From assembly GCA_017694875.1 (NCBI GenBank), contig JADIMG010000073.1:1-39790 (forward strand): a stretch of DNA of 39,790 nucleotides. The letters are read 5' to 3'. Numbering within the stretch: the stretch's first letter is position 1; the number at the start of each line of letters is the position of its first letter. A program made the translations under genes and the position numbers. The stretch comes from Candidatus Gallipaludibacter merdavium (GTDB taxonomy: Bacteria; Bacteroidota; Bacteroidia; Bacteroidales; Paludibacteraceae). The notes under the pieces were generated by a model. The model had not been told where the DNA came from. It saw only the letters and a list, made by a program, of their open reading frames with translations, and did no database searches. Positions 16,101 to 23,910 of this stretch are shown piece after piece.

Positions 16101-18378
16101 ATTGGTGAATGTAGAGCATTTACTAACATTGAATGTGGACTCTTTAGAGGTATATGTAATGGCCAATGATGTAGACCGTCAACTTGCATACACTGCTTTC
16201 CCCATGAAAAATACTATATCACAAGGAGTGCGTGTGTGTTTGGAACCATTGACGGTATTGCTATCACCTTTTGCATTTGCACCGGTAACCCGTGTCGGAT
16301 ATACAATTCCAAGTGGTTTGGAATTGCCAAATCTAGTATCAGCTACTCCCCGTGTGGTTCGTGTGAATCCGTCCAGACGAAAAGAAGGACATATTGATAT
16401 TCCTTTTGTTTTTGATGGCGATGTGACATGTTCGGTTGAGGTAAGGCCGCTTGATGCGGAGGCCGATGGCATTACAGCCAATTTTGACATGGAGCCACTT
16501 TCTTCCAAGATGGTTGCACTCAATGGTATAAGTGGTTTAACGGTGGGAAAGGATTATTTGTTTGAGGTTGTTTCGCAGTCAATGGATATTACAGACCAAT
16601 ATTCTTATTTTATACTCCGTATTTTGCCAGATGAGGTAAAATGGAACAGTACCCGTTTGTCTGGGGACCAATGGAACAAAGATGCGTATTGGGAGCCGGC
16701 ATTTGTGCCTACGTCAGACATGAATGTGATATTGCCTTCTGGAGCATATACAATTCCACAGCCGGTTTCAGAGGATAAGCAAAAGGAGAAATTGGAAGAG
16801 GGAGCACAGCCCTACATAACATATGATATCTATTATGAACCATATAGCTGTAAAAATATTTATATTCCTGAGAATACAACCCTCTTGAATCAGGAGTTAT
16901 TGCGTATAAGCGGACAGGCTTATGTAGATATTACTGTTCCTACCAATACCTGGACATTAATTTCCACGCCGATAACCGGGGTGGTGTCTGGTGACTTTTG
17001 GATACCGGCAGAAGGAAATTCACAAGATGCGTTTGATATACGTACCATCAATCAGGAGACAGGCACAAGAGCGGAAGACCGTTTGAATAATCAAGTGTGG
17101 CAATCTATCTATAATGGAGAATCCATCATATATGGTGACTACAATCGTGTTGTAACGTCCAGCGAATGGTCAACACCGACCAATGCGCTCAATGCTCCGT
17201 ATGAGCCGGGAAGCGGTTTGGCACTTTGGGCAATGAGTGATAATGCAACGCAGACATTCCGTATGCCTAAAAGTGATACAGAATATAAATTCTATTATGA
17301 TTATTCAGAAAAATGGACAGATAATCAGATGGTTTCTATTGATAGGAGTACATCTGGTCGTTTTGCCTATGCCACTGCGTCATCGAGTTATACGCTTCGG
17401 AATAATTCGGCTAGCAAAACATTCCTGTTTGGCAATCCAACCATGGCATATATTGATTTGAAAAAATTTGCAGAAGAGAATAATCTGCCAGGGGGATTTA
17501 TCGAACTTGTTCCTGGTGAGTCTACCACATTGGAATTGAGCCAAACTGTTGATGGACTTTCCAATACAGGAAGGTCATTGGACTATCTGCCTCCCTATCG
17601 TGCAGTATTGTTTGAAGCAGCAGATACTGAAGGGACTGAGCTGGAAGTTGTGGTAACGGCAGACATGCTTGGCCATGCGCCAACTACTGGGCAATCGATG
17701 TCAGTGAAACGGATGAGAACAGATAACAACGAATCTTTGATGTATATATCTGCTTCAACAGTGGATTATGTTTCCCGTGCTTTAGTGGCAGAGCGTGCAG
17801 GTGCAAGTGATTGGGTGGTGAAAGGTGAAGATGCCGAATTATTACTATTGGATGGATATAAGACGCCTTTTGGCATCTATACCCTTTGTGAAGACAAGTC
17901 ACTTGTGATTAATCAGATGAATGGTGCGGAGGAAATTCCTTTATGTCTCTATGTGCAGCCAGAGAGTTCATTGGTGGATTATGTAGAGCTAACGTTCAAT
18001 GGTAGTGCGGATTTTCTTAGTCAGTGGCAATTGTACGATGTGGCAACAGATTTTTCGGTTGATTTGTATGATGGCTGTAGTCTGCAAGCCGAAATGCCAG
18101 TAAATGGAGGCATACGTTATCTATTGAAGCGCAAGTCGCAAGAGGGTGGTTCTTCCCCAACGACCGAACTTTTCCAGGTATGGAATGAAAACGGACAGTT
18201 ACTTCTATCTGCGCCTAAAGGCTTAGACCGTCTGTTTTTGACAGATATGGCGGGTAGGGTTATTCTGGAGAAGAAAGGAATGGATGATATGCTTCAAATC
18301 AACTTGCAATCGGGTGTCTATCTGATTTATGGTTCTTTAGGAGATGTTGTTTATACGAAACCGATTATTGTGAGATAA
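13168..18378 (+). CDS. Giant secreted protein with T9SS-like C-terminal tail
   Basis: A 1736-residue protein with a signal peptide (about 1-28, ending VVQAQ). Residues about 29-160 (with SYLRFKNLATNSYLAVEE) look like a beta-trefoil-type region. Long all-beta stretches follow, with aromatic-rich segments typical of secreted Bacteroidetes proteins. About residues 510-720 resemble a jelly-roll-type module ending FAIDDIEIYA. The last 75 residues (LFQVWNENGQLLLSAPKG...GVYLIYG...KPIIVR) fit the Por/T9SS-type sorting tail. I recognise no enzyme motif. An adhesin or surface-layer role is inference. The ATG at 13168 is preferred over the TTG at 13147 because the signal peptide begins there. It is followed 2 bp later by a small gene that is very likely coexpressed, and it lies after the two-component regulator, which may or may not control it. 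Confidence 0.8.
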   Translation: MPKLLRLCLKTTFVCFAMFLSYVVQAQEMYKVVPLNNLQEGDRVILSVKRTDGFMYPLTNGELRFGKEGTELPYGESSVWWIVERNGSYLRFKNLATNSYLAVEEWEEDKGWGRKRRKGTLLHKANGTATEWELISLSGSLGISLRNKKRGNDDIGPVLGDVGSPIYYDITPAVPSNGTLFSLTNSINASHTNRTPFVGIILLPNSPNRFQHYVGHTETSLDARGLQKVHEFHQDVYLAPNEQIRLVSPNYRSFYHYARWFDYGNESGDNTDGQLLYPEFVFDQIPSTVEIEEYTIGGTVIFNKQEPAENSYTTYPLYTMQGEQARQVALEQSLYMNYVRGTIKMDGVEYSTLKEPTLSQRMVFNIRPAKEMADRLSICVGNDNYLEEYNLIAPVGRTIYIGPQYEFNGGKFPNYYVLHNGTLVNLKSGTWRWYREGSQQAMDIANNRFVKAVSNTSTTTYTLRCTYGGTTYNVARFVVQFVPADQVGPYEGLGEGQLVGLDLLTEEHFNFTQPGSSVVSYYNYPFAAEESTYGFHYHDLQEDGLRADKASTTWGVAKGPYWSEYAFINSTATIELDFLHSIANRDGVSLGYFLYVDGSETPGNVFRLSIPATLCPGGTMYFSAYVASLNNGSSAAAPNLDFIVLGYDTDGNEHVLTTYTTGEFGNGSAGSGNEAGKWLHVLFPVTIEGGVEYTNFALRITNKGKNSTGNDFAIDDIEIYASKPALMVSQASIGIDECYETEGDEIWTFLRVDYLAAQLGGNNLYYQWTNTNDFSVLPMEYYGESEDNNYGAIVLPQKDEDFTNGVYPTFASITEFDTYVKQSSLYNAIGYIKEKNAEGTDQYMLYIATKGYLSPGYLYTAYISTDPNNLQTATCGWSSDLRIVGKAYVEMNDGIILPADPYKVEGNRIHYLKVKMQTTEGGLQVYTPKAAWLWGDEALVNQNQSIYGGTYDEVCAAIQAVINNDPGKTQEQEDMVDKLVNVEHLLTLNVDSLEVYVMANDVDRQLAYTAFPMKNTISQGVRVCLEPLTVLLSPFAFAPVTRVGYTIPSGLELPNLVSATPRVVRVNPSRRKEGHIDIPFVFDGDVTCSVEVRPLDAEADGITANFDMEPLSSKMVALNGISGLTVGKDYLFEVVSQSMDITDQYSYFILRILPDEVKWNSTRLSGDQWNKDAYWEPAFVPTSDMNVILPSGAYTIPQPVSEDKQKEKLEEGAQPYITYDIYYEPYSCKNIYIPENTTLLNQELLRISGQAYVDITVPTNTWTLISTPITGVVSGDFWIPAEGNSQDAFDIRTINQETGTRAEDRLNNQVWQSIYNGESIIYGDYNRVVTSSEWSTPTNALNAPYEPGSGLALWAMSDNATQTFRMPKSDTEYKFYYDYSEKWTDNQMVSIDRSTSGRFAYATASSSYTLRNNSASKTFLFGNPTMAYIDLKKFAEENNLPGGFIELVPGESTTLELSQTVDGLSNTGRSLDYLPPYRAVLFEAADTEGTELEVVVTADMLGHAPTTGQSMSVKRMRTDNNESLMYISASTVDYVSRALVAERAGASDWVVKGEDAELLLLDGYKTPFGIYTLCEDKSLVINQMNGAEEIPLCLYVQPESSLVDYVELTFNGSADFLSQWQLYDVATDFSVDLYDGCSLQAEMPVNGGIRYLLKRKSQEGGSSPTTELFQVWNENGQLLLSAPKGLDRLFLTDMAGRVILEKKGMDDMLQINLQSGVYLIYGSLGDVVYTKPIIVR

Positions 18379-18380
18379 AC

Positions 18381-18884
18381 ATGAAGAGGAATTTTTTATA
18401 TATTATCTTGTTGTTTCTGATGGTGGTGTGCGCGGAATCAGTGTATGCTGCATACTCTCATGAGCTAGAGATGGAACAATTGAATTTCTCTATGGCAGAT
18501 GAGTTGTTTGGGCCTCGCGTATCGGTTAAGAATCAGGCGAGGAGACCATCATCACAACTCAAATGGTCTGTTCAAACAAATAGAGCTACTGTTGCCAGTA
18601 AAAAAGAGAAATATGCTTATAAGTCAATAGGTGCAGGAATGTCGACAGGTGGGCAGATTGTGGCAAGCTCGGGTAGAGTAAATGAGAGTGTATATTTGGC
18701 ACAGAGACCAGAGATGGGTACTTGGGATTTGGAAGAATTTTCTATGAGTGAGATGATGTTTAGAGCTTCTCCTCCACCGGGAGGTGGACATGGAACGGGA
18801 GAATTGGTACCCCTTGATGATGAGATACCCATATTGTTGTTGCTGTTGTTGGGGTATTGTTTGTGGAGAAGGAACAAGCTATAG
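18381..18884 (+). CDS. Small secreted protein with C-terminal anchor-like tail
   Basis: A 167-residue protein. Residues 1-23 are a signal peptide ending in YAA. The mature part has no recognised domain. The end is striking: a PPPGGGHGTGE linker at about 130-140, then VPLDDEIPI, a run of Leu (LLLLLLGY) and a basic tail WRRNKL. This is the layout of sorting or anchoring signals (motif, hydrophobic helix, basic end). Which sorting enzyme, if any, would read it is unknown. The ATG lies 2 bp after the stop of the giant protein gene, so translational coupling is likely. It may anchor or assist its large neighbour, which is inference. Confidence 0.75.
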   Translation: MKRNFLYIILLFLMVVCAESVYAAYSHELEMEQLNFSMADELFGPRVSVKNQARRPSSQLKWSVQTNRATVASKKEKYAYKSIGAGMSTGGQIVASSGRVNESVYLAQRPEMGTWDLEEFSMSEMMFRASPPPGGGHGTGELVPLDDEIPILLLLLLGYCLWRRNKL

Positions 18885-18907
18885 ATAGAGCTTGAAAAGC
18901 GAAAAAT

Positions 18908-18952
18908 TATTATGGCATAAATCCAGTATCATGCTGGATTTATGCCATAATA
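18908..18952. terminator. Bidirectional terminator, 19-bp perfect stem
   Basis: Bases 18908-18926 pair perfectly with 18934-18952 around a 7-nt loop. On the + strand GTTTTG follows the stem; on the minus strand the stem is followed by a run from the A-rich left flank (reads TTTTTC). It lies between convergent genes and would serve both. Confidence 0.85.
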
Positions 18953-18981
18953 GTTTTGAGAAACCAGTCCGTTTCTTTTTT

Positions 18982-19251
18982 CTATCTTTTTCGCCTGAAT
19001 AGCTTGAAAATCAATGGAGCAAGACTAAGACCAATCTGGAAAAGCCGTCCTCGTGAGGGAGTGAAGAATGAAAATGCCTTACTGAATCCAATCTTGAACA
19101 ATGAAATATTATTCCAACTGTTGCGTACGTTATTCCAATCCTTGCGTAGTATTTGCTCCGAATTGCTCAAATCTTTTTGCAGCAAAGCACGATAATGTGC
19201 AATGTCTGTTATAGAACGGATATTGGAGAAGTCATGCCTTTGTGCTTTCAT
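18982..19251 (-). CDS. Small basic protein of the YtxH/holin-like gene set
   Basis: An 89-residue protein, basic at the C-terminus (LFRRKR), with a moderately hydrophobic stretch at about 70-83 (LFQIGLSLAPLIFKL). No family motif is recognised. The start overlaps the end of the holin-like gene by 20 bp, which ties it to that gene set. In Bacteroides a small gene often follows YtxH and DUF1469 genes. A membrane-associated envelope role is inferred from context only. Confidence 0.7.
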   Translation of the reverse strand: MKAQRHDFSNIRSITDIAHYRALLQKDLSNSEQILRKDWNNVRNSWNNISLFKIGFSKAFSFFTPSRGRLFQIGLSLAPLIFKLFRRKR

Positions 19252-19606
19252 CTTGTTCTTCTTCGGGTTTACGGAATAATATTTCGCTTAACTGTCGGAT
19301 CAAAGGATTCAGGAAAATCTGTTTTCTAAAAAAGAAAAAGATTCCCAACAATAGCAGGAAGATGACCCCCACTATACAGAAGGCCCAGGCATCATTGTTG
19401 AAGAATTGCCCCAACCAGCGCACAAAAGCGAAGGAAAAGTAGATAAAAGCTGTAAGTGCCAGAATAATGCTGACAAGCAGCATAAGGATAAGGGCAAAGA
19501 TACGGCTCATCTTCTCTAACAGTTCCAGGCGAAGCAAATCATAACGCGTGCGTATATACTGTTGCCCGTCTTCTATTAGTTGTTTGTATTTGTTTCCTTC
19601 TTCCAT
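19232..19606 (-). CDS. Holin-like DUF1469-type membrane protein
   Basis: A 124-residue protein with an amphipathic start (about 1-35) and two membrane helices (about 36-62 and 73-93: FALILMLLVSIILALTAFIY and FCIVGVIFLLLLGIFFFF). An acidic tail follows (EEEQDESTKA). This fits the phage-holin-3-6 / DUF1469 family, which in Bacteroidetes is a chromosomal envelope protein and not evidence of a prophage. It follows the YtxH gene by 11 bp and overlaps the next small gene. The set is a common stress or envelope module, exact role unknown. Confidence 0.8.
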   Translation of the reverse strand: MEEGNKYKQLIEDGQQYIRTRYDLLRLELLEKMSRIFALILMLLVSIILALTAFIYFSFAFVRWLGQFFNNDAWAFCIVGVIFLLLLGIFFFFRKQIFLNPLIRQLSEILFRKPEEEQDESTKA

Positions 19607-19617
19607 GTGGCATTAGT

Positions 19618-19872
19618 CTATTTTTTCTCTTCAGCCAAAACTTCATCTACTGCTTGGTTCAGTTCTTCATCGCTGAATGCTCCCTTCAATTTTCCTTTTA
19701 CCTTCGCAACAAAGGCATCAAATGATTCCTTGTTGATGTATAGTCCCTTTTCCTTTAGTTTGTCTGCAATTTTTTGACGTGTATTAGCTCCTGAATCAGG
19801 TGCAAGTAAGATACCTGCTGCTACACCGGCTACAATGCCACCGGCAAAAGCGAGAATGTGTGATAGTTTCAT
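19618..19872 (-). CDS. YtxH-domain protein
   Basis: An 84-residue protein. It starts with a glycine-rich membrane helix (HILAFAGGIVAGVAAGILLAPDSG), the YtxH signature, then a basic amphipathic helical part and an acidic end. The ATG at 19872 is chosen: the open frame extends 18 codons upstream, but the YtxH family begins at KLSHILAF. It is the first gene of the three-gene set; the 87 bp before it separate it from the pseudouridine synthase gene. No consensus promoter was recognised in that gap. Confidence 0.85.
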   Translation of the reverse strand: MKLSHILAFAGGIVAGVAAGILLAPDSGANTRQKIADKLKEKGLYINKESFDAFVAKVKGKLKGAFSDEELNQAVDEVLAEEKK

Positions 19873-19959
19873 AATCGTTAAAATTTTAATGGTGAATAAA
19901 TCAAGTTCCTTTTTATATAAAAACAAATGGAGTTATGCATTTGTTTGCTGGACGTCAAC

Positions 19960-20871
19960 TTATTGCGCTTTTTCTTTGAGAAGCCCCTTGAACTCTTTGG
20001 GTATTGGTGTTTCGAAATGCATTACCTTGTGTGTCATAGGGTGGATAAACTCCAATATTTGTGCGTGTAGAGCCAGGCGTTTGATGGGTGAATTTCCCGA
20101 GCCGTATTTCTTATCGCCCACGACAGGGTGACCGATAGCGGCCAATTGTACTCTGATTTGGTTCTTTCTGCCTGTTTCCAATTCAATAGACAGTAAGCTG
20201 TATGCACCATTGCTCTGCAGAAGTGTATAATGTGTGATGGCTTTTTGCCCACCGTTATTGGTCCATGATGAATGGATTTTATATGATTTTTTGTTTTCCG
20301 TTAGCCAGCTTATTATTGTATCGTCGTTTTTTCCCGGCTCTCCCTCCACTAATGCTACGTAGCATCGTTTGGTCACGATTTCGTGCCAGTGGCTTTGCAT
20401 GCTGAATTGTACGTCTTTGGTTTTAGCAAACAGAAGAATACCTGATGTTTCCCTGTCAAGTCTATGAACGGTGTAAAGTTCTGCGCGTGGATTACCTTTT
20501 TTCAAGTAGCTTTTTAAGATGGAATAGGCCGTCATTTCATTTGATTCACGTACGGTTGCCATGGTAAGCAGTCCTTCCTTTTTCTCTACTACCACAATAG
20601 CATCGTCTTCATAAATGATTTTGAGCTTGGGATGCTTTAGCTCCTCGTTAGCAATTCCACTATTAATGGTCACAATGTCTCCTGTGTTTAGCAGAAAGTT
20701 GTATTTGGTTTCTATTCTGTTGTTGACTTGCACCTGCCTGTGGCTAAGAAGGGATTTGACCGAAGTGCGTGTCATGCCGCCCATTTTATTGCTTAAAAAC
20801 TCCATAAGCTCTTGGGGTTCAGTGACTCTAAGTCTTGTCGTCTTGGGTTTACGAAAAGCTGGTTTGTTCAT
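19960..20871 (-). CDS. RluA-family 23S/tRNA pseudouridine synthase
   Basis: A 303-residue enzyme that isomerises uridine in RNA. An S4-like RNA-binding domain covers about 15-75. The catalytic domain carries the HRLDRETSGILLFAK motif with the catalytic Asp, and the later motifs ELETGRKNQIRVQLAAIGHPVVGDKKYG and RLALHA. Family members modify 23S rRNA (RluC/RluD) or tRNA; the target here cannot be told from the sequence. It starts 14 bp after the FAD-dependent dehydrogenase stop, so the two are probably in one operon with recA. Confidence 0.9.
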   Translation of the reverse strand: MNKPAFRKPKTTRLRVTEPQELMEFLSNKMGGMTRTSVKSLLSHRQVQVNNRIETKYNFLLNTGDIVTINSGIANEELKHPKLKIIYEDDAIVVVEKKEGLLTMATVRESNEMTAYSILKSYLKKGNPRAELYTVHRLDRETSGILLFAKTKDVQFSMQSHWHEIVTKRCYVALVEGEPGKNDDTIISWLTENKKSYKIHSSWTNNGGQKAITHYTLLQSNGAYSLLSIELETGRKNQIRVQLAAIGHPVVGDKKYGSGNSPIKRLALHAQILEFIHPMTHKVMHFETPIPKEFKGLLKEKAQ

Positions 20872-20885
20872 TGTTTGTTCTCATT

Positions 20886-22454
20886 TTATGCGTTTGCTAC
20901 AATCTTTTCAGCGGCATTGATGCCGTCCATGGCAGATGATGTGATGCCTCCTGCATATCCTGCACCTTCTCCACACGGATACAGACCTTTGATTTCTATG
21001 TGTTCATAGGTTTCTGCGTCGCGGGGAATGCGTATAGGGGAGGAAGAACGCGACTCGACACCTACAATGACCGCTTCGTTGCAAACGTATCCTTTCATTT
21101 TTTTGTCAAAATCCTTAAATCCTTCCTGGAGTCTGTAACGGATAATGGGTGGCAGCCATTTATGCAAATCAGATGGTACAATGCCTGGGAGATAGGAGCA
21201 AGGTGGCAAATCCTTGGAGGAAGTTCCGTTCACAAAGTCTTTCAGGCGTTGTGCGGGGGCTTTCAATGATTGGTCATGGTTCTGCTGTTTGCACAATTCT
21301 TCAAGATATTCTTGAAAATAAAGGCCACTCAGTTCTCCATATTCATTGAAAGGGGCAGGAATATCTTCTGGATGAATTTCTACAACAATACCGGAATTGG
21401 CAAAGGGAGAATTCCGATGGGAGGCCGACATGCCATTGACAACAAGTCCTTTGTTGTCGCTTCCTGCAGGAACAATATGTCCTCCCGGGCACATGCAGAA
21501 TGAATAGACACCGCGTTCTTTCACTTGCGTAACCAGTGAATAGCTGGCTGCTGGCAAGTAGGGGTCTCTCGTCTTGCTGTGATATTGTATGCTGTCAATC
21601 AAGGCTTGGGGATGCTCAGCTCTTACTCCCATAGCAAATCCTTTGGTTTCCAGCCTAATGCCTTGGTCGTGAAGCATTCTGTATGTGTCATGAGCGGAAT
21701 GGCCGATGGCCAATATCACATTGCTGGCATAGAAGACTTTTCCGCATGAAGTATGGCATCCTTTGATTTGGCCGTTTTCAATAAGCAACTTGTCGACCAA
21801 GCAGTTGAAATGAACCTCTCCTCCATAGCGGCAAATGGTTTCTCTCATGTTGCGTATGATAGCCGGAAGTTTGTCTGAACCTATATGCGGGTGGGCTTCA
21901 TACAAAATATTGTCGGCAGCACCATGATAGTGGAACAACTCAAATATGCGCTGTAGGTTACCTCTTTTCTTGGAGCGGGAATAAAGTTTGCCGTCGGAAA
22001 AAGTGCCTGCGCCACCTTCTCCGAAGCAATAGTTGGAGTTGATGTTCATTGCATTGTTCCGGTTGATAAGCGCAATGTCTTTCTTTCGTTCGCTAACATC
22101 TTTTCCACGTTCCAGAATAATTGGCCTGAAACCGTGCTGAAGAAGCTCTAATGCGGCAAAGAGTCCTGCCGGTCCGAATCCGACAATGATGACCTCTTTG
22201 CCTTTTATTGCATTTTTATATTGCGGGGGAGTGTAACTGAACGCCGGGGCCTGATGAGTGTATACTTTTATTTTCAGGTTGATTTTCGGTTTGGCCGACC
22301 GCGCATCGATGGATTTACGTATTGTCCGCAGTTCGACAATATCGTTAAGATTTATACCTAAACGTGTAGATGCAATTTTTCTGATGGTATTCTCATCGCT
22401 TGCATCTTTAGGTGTCAATATTAAATCCAGCTCGATTTCTTCGGGTTGTTTCAT
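20886..22454 (-). CDS. FAD-dependent dehydrogenase (COG2509 type)
   Basis: A 522-residue flavoprotein. The N-terminal about 85 residues are an extra alpha/beta domain. The dinucleotide-binding motif VGFGPAGLFAALELLQHG follows at about 91-108, then ILERG, and near the end LYPCGEGAGYAGGITSSAMDG, a typical FAD-binding end motif. This fits the uncharacterised NAD(FAD)-utilising dehydrogenases widespread in Bacteroidetes and Firmicutes; the substrate is not known. It lies 44 bp downstream of recA and 14 bp upstream of the pseudouridine synthase gene. Confidence 0.9.
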   Translation of the reverse strand: MKQPEEIELDLILTPKDASDENTIRKIASTRLGINLNDIVELRTIRKSIDARSAKPKINLKIKVYTHQAPAFSYTPPQYKNAIKGKEVIIVGFGPAGLFAALELLQHGFRPIILERGKDVSERKKDIALINRNNAMNINSNYCFGEGGAGTFSDGKLYSRSKKRGNLQRIFELFHYHGAADNILYEAHPHIGSDKLPAIIRNMRETICRYGGEVHFNCLVDKLLIENGQIKGCHTSCGKVFYASNVILAIGHSAHDTYRMLHDQGIRLETKGFAMGVRAEHPQALIDSIQYHSKTRDPYLPAASYSLVTQVKERGVYSFCMCPGGHIVPAGSDNKGLVVNGMSASHRNSPFANSGIVVEIHPEDIPAPFNEYGELSGLYFQEYLEELCKQQNHDQSLKAPAQRLKDFVNGTSSKDLPPCSYLPGIVPSDLHKWLPPIIRYRLQEGFKDFDKKMKGYVCNEAVIVGVESRSSSPIRIPRDAETYEHIEIKGLYPCGEGAGYAGGITSSAMDGINAAEKIVANA

Positions 22455-22498
22455 CTTCTTGATGGGTATTTTGTTTCCGGCCGTAATCCGTTTGCATT

Positions 22499-23518
22499 TT
22501 ACTGTTGTATGTTCTTTTTGCTTTCCATTATTTTTGCCTCCAGTTCATCGGCAAGCTCTGGATTTTCCTTTAACAAGCGTTTGGCGGCATCACGTCCTTG
22601 CCCCAATTTCGTATCTCCATAGCTGAACCAAGAACCGCTCTTTTTGATGATTCCACATTCTACACCCAGGTCGATGATTTCACCTGTACGTGATATGCCT
22701 TCACCAAACATGATGTCAAATTCGGCTTTGCGGAATGGAGGTGCGACTTTGTTTTTTACGATTTTCACACGTGTCTGGTTACCAATCACTTCTTCGCCGT
22801 CCTTTATAGCACCAATGCGTCGGATGTCCAAACGGACAGAAGCATAAAATTTCAATGCATTACCGCCAGTAGTGGTTTCCGGATTGCCGAAAGTTATACC
22901 GATTTTTTCACGTAACTGATTGATGAATATGCAAGTCGTATTTGTTTTATTGATAGTAGCTGTAAGTTTACGCAATGCCTGGGACATCAGTCTGGCTTGT
23001 AATCCCACTTTGTTGTCACCCATATCACCCTCCAGCTCGGCTCTTGGTGTGAGAGCGGCAACTGAGTCAACTACAACAATGTCAACAGCAGAAGAGCGGA
23101 TAAGCTGATCAGCTATTTCCAGGGCCTGTTCGCCGCTGTCAGGCTGTGAAATAATCATTTCATCGGTATTTACGCCTAATTTTTCGGCGTAAAAACGGTC
23201 AAATGCGTGCTCGGCATCGATAATTGCTGCAATACCGCCATTCTTTTGAGCTTCTGCGATGGCATGAATAGCCAATGTGGTTTTACCGGAAGATTCAGGG
23301 CCATATATTTCAACAATACGTCCTCTCGGATATCCGCCAACGCCGAGGGCGAGATTCAATCCGATGGAACCGGTGGAAATGACAGGAATCTCTTCTACAT
23401 GGTTGTCGCCCAGTTTCATGATAGTTCCCTTTCCATGATCTTTTTCTATTTTTTCCATGGCCAACTGCAAAGCCTTGAGTTTTTCTGCAGAAGGTTTCTT
23501 GATTTCTTGTTCTGCCAT
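22499..23518 (-). CDS. recA: Recombinase RecA
   Basis: A 339-residue RecA, close to the usual length. Walker A is [13 protein letters not shown] at about 70-82. Other landmarks are [32 protein letters not shown] (Walker B and loop L1), and [36 protein letters not shown] (loop L2). The C-terminal domain is present with a short tail. RecA catalyses strand exchange and activates the SOS response. A promoter of good fit lies directly upstream. It is the first gene of a run with the FAD protein and the pseudouridine synthase. Confidence 0.98.
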   Translation of the reverse strand: MAEQEIKKPSAEKLKALQLAMEKIEKDHGKGTIMKLGDNHVEEIPVISTGSIGLNLALGVGGYPRGRIVEIYGPESSGKTTLAIHAIAEAQKNGGIAAIIDAEHAFDRFYAEKLGVNTDEMIISQPDSGEQALEIADQLIRSSAVDIVVVDSVAALTPRAELEGDMGDNKVGLQARLMSQALRKLTATINKTNTTCIFINQLREKIGITFGNPETTTGGNALKFYASVRLDIRRIGAIKDGEEVIGNQTRVKIVKNKVAPPFRKAEFDIMFGEGISRTGEIIDLGVECGIIKKSGSWFSYGDTKLGQGRDAAKRLLKENPELADELEAKIMESKKNIQQ

Positions 23519-23545
23519 ATGTTCTTGATTTATTATTTTACGTTA

Positions 23546-23577
23546 CAAAGATAAGAAAAGGTGAGTGCAGAGGCAAA
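23546..23577 (-). promoter_or_regulatory. recA promoter
   Basis: On the minus strand: TTTG (23574-23577), a 20-bp spacer and TATCTTTG (23546-23553), a full match to the Bacteroidetes consensus. Transcription would start near 23540, 20 nt before the recA ATG. Confidence 0.8.
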
Positions 23578-23686
23578 TGGAAAACAAAGTTTTATAGTTT
23601 GACTATGCCGCATTGCCTCATATCTTATGAAGAGATAGCTAAAGCAAGGCGGAGTGGCAAATGTAAAACAAGTTTTGTGATGTGAC
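23572..23686. repeat. Imperfect 32-bp direct repeat in the recA/OMP intergenic region
   Basis: GGCAAATG(g/t)AAAACAA followed by GTTTT and ending in GAC occurs at 23572-23603 and at 23656-23686. The first copy includes the -33 element of recA. The rest of the intergenic stretch (23519-23910) holds no gene that I can see; the part from 23690 to 23910 is AT-rich and shows no clear promoter for the OMP gene. Confidence 0.7.
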
Positions 23687-23910
23687 AATCCCGACGTTCA
23701 TTTTCAAAAATAAGGCAAACTACGCAGGAAAAAAAATATGGTAATTTTCATTTTGAGCCATAAAATAGCATTCCACTTAAGGCATGATGTGCCCGTGTAG
23801 GTATAAATGTTTAGCCGGAAGTAAAAAGTTTGGCAATGGATTTGTTAGTATGGTCAGGAAAATATTTTTTAGCGGTTAAACCTTTGTGAATAATTCAGGT
23901 CAATAAAGAC

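Noticed and set aside
19232-19606. Holin-like protein as a sign of a prophage
   Set aside because: No other phage gene is near; in Bacteroidetes this family with YtxH is a normal chromosomal set.
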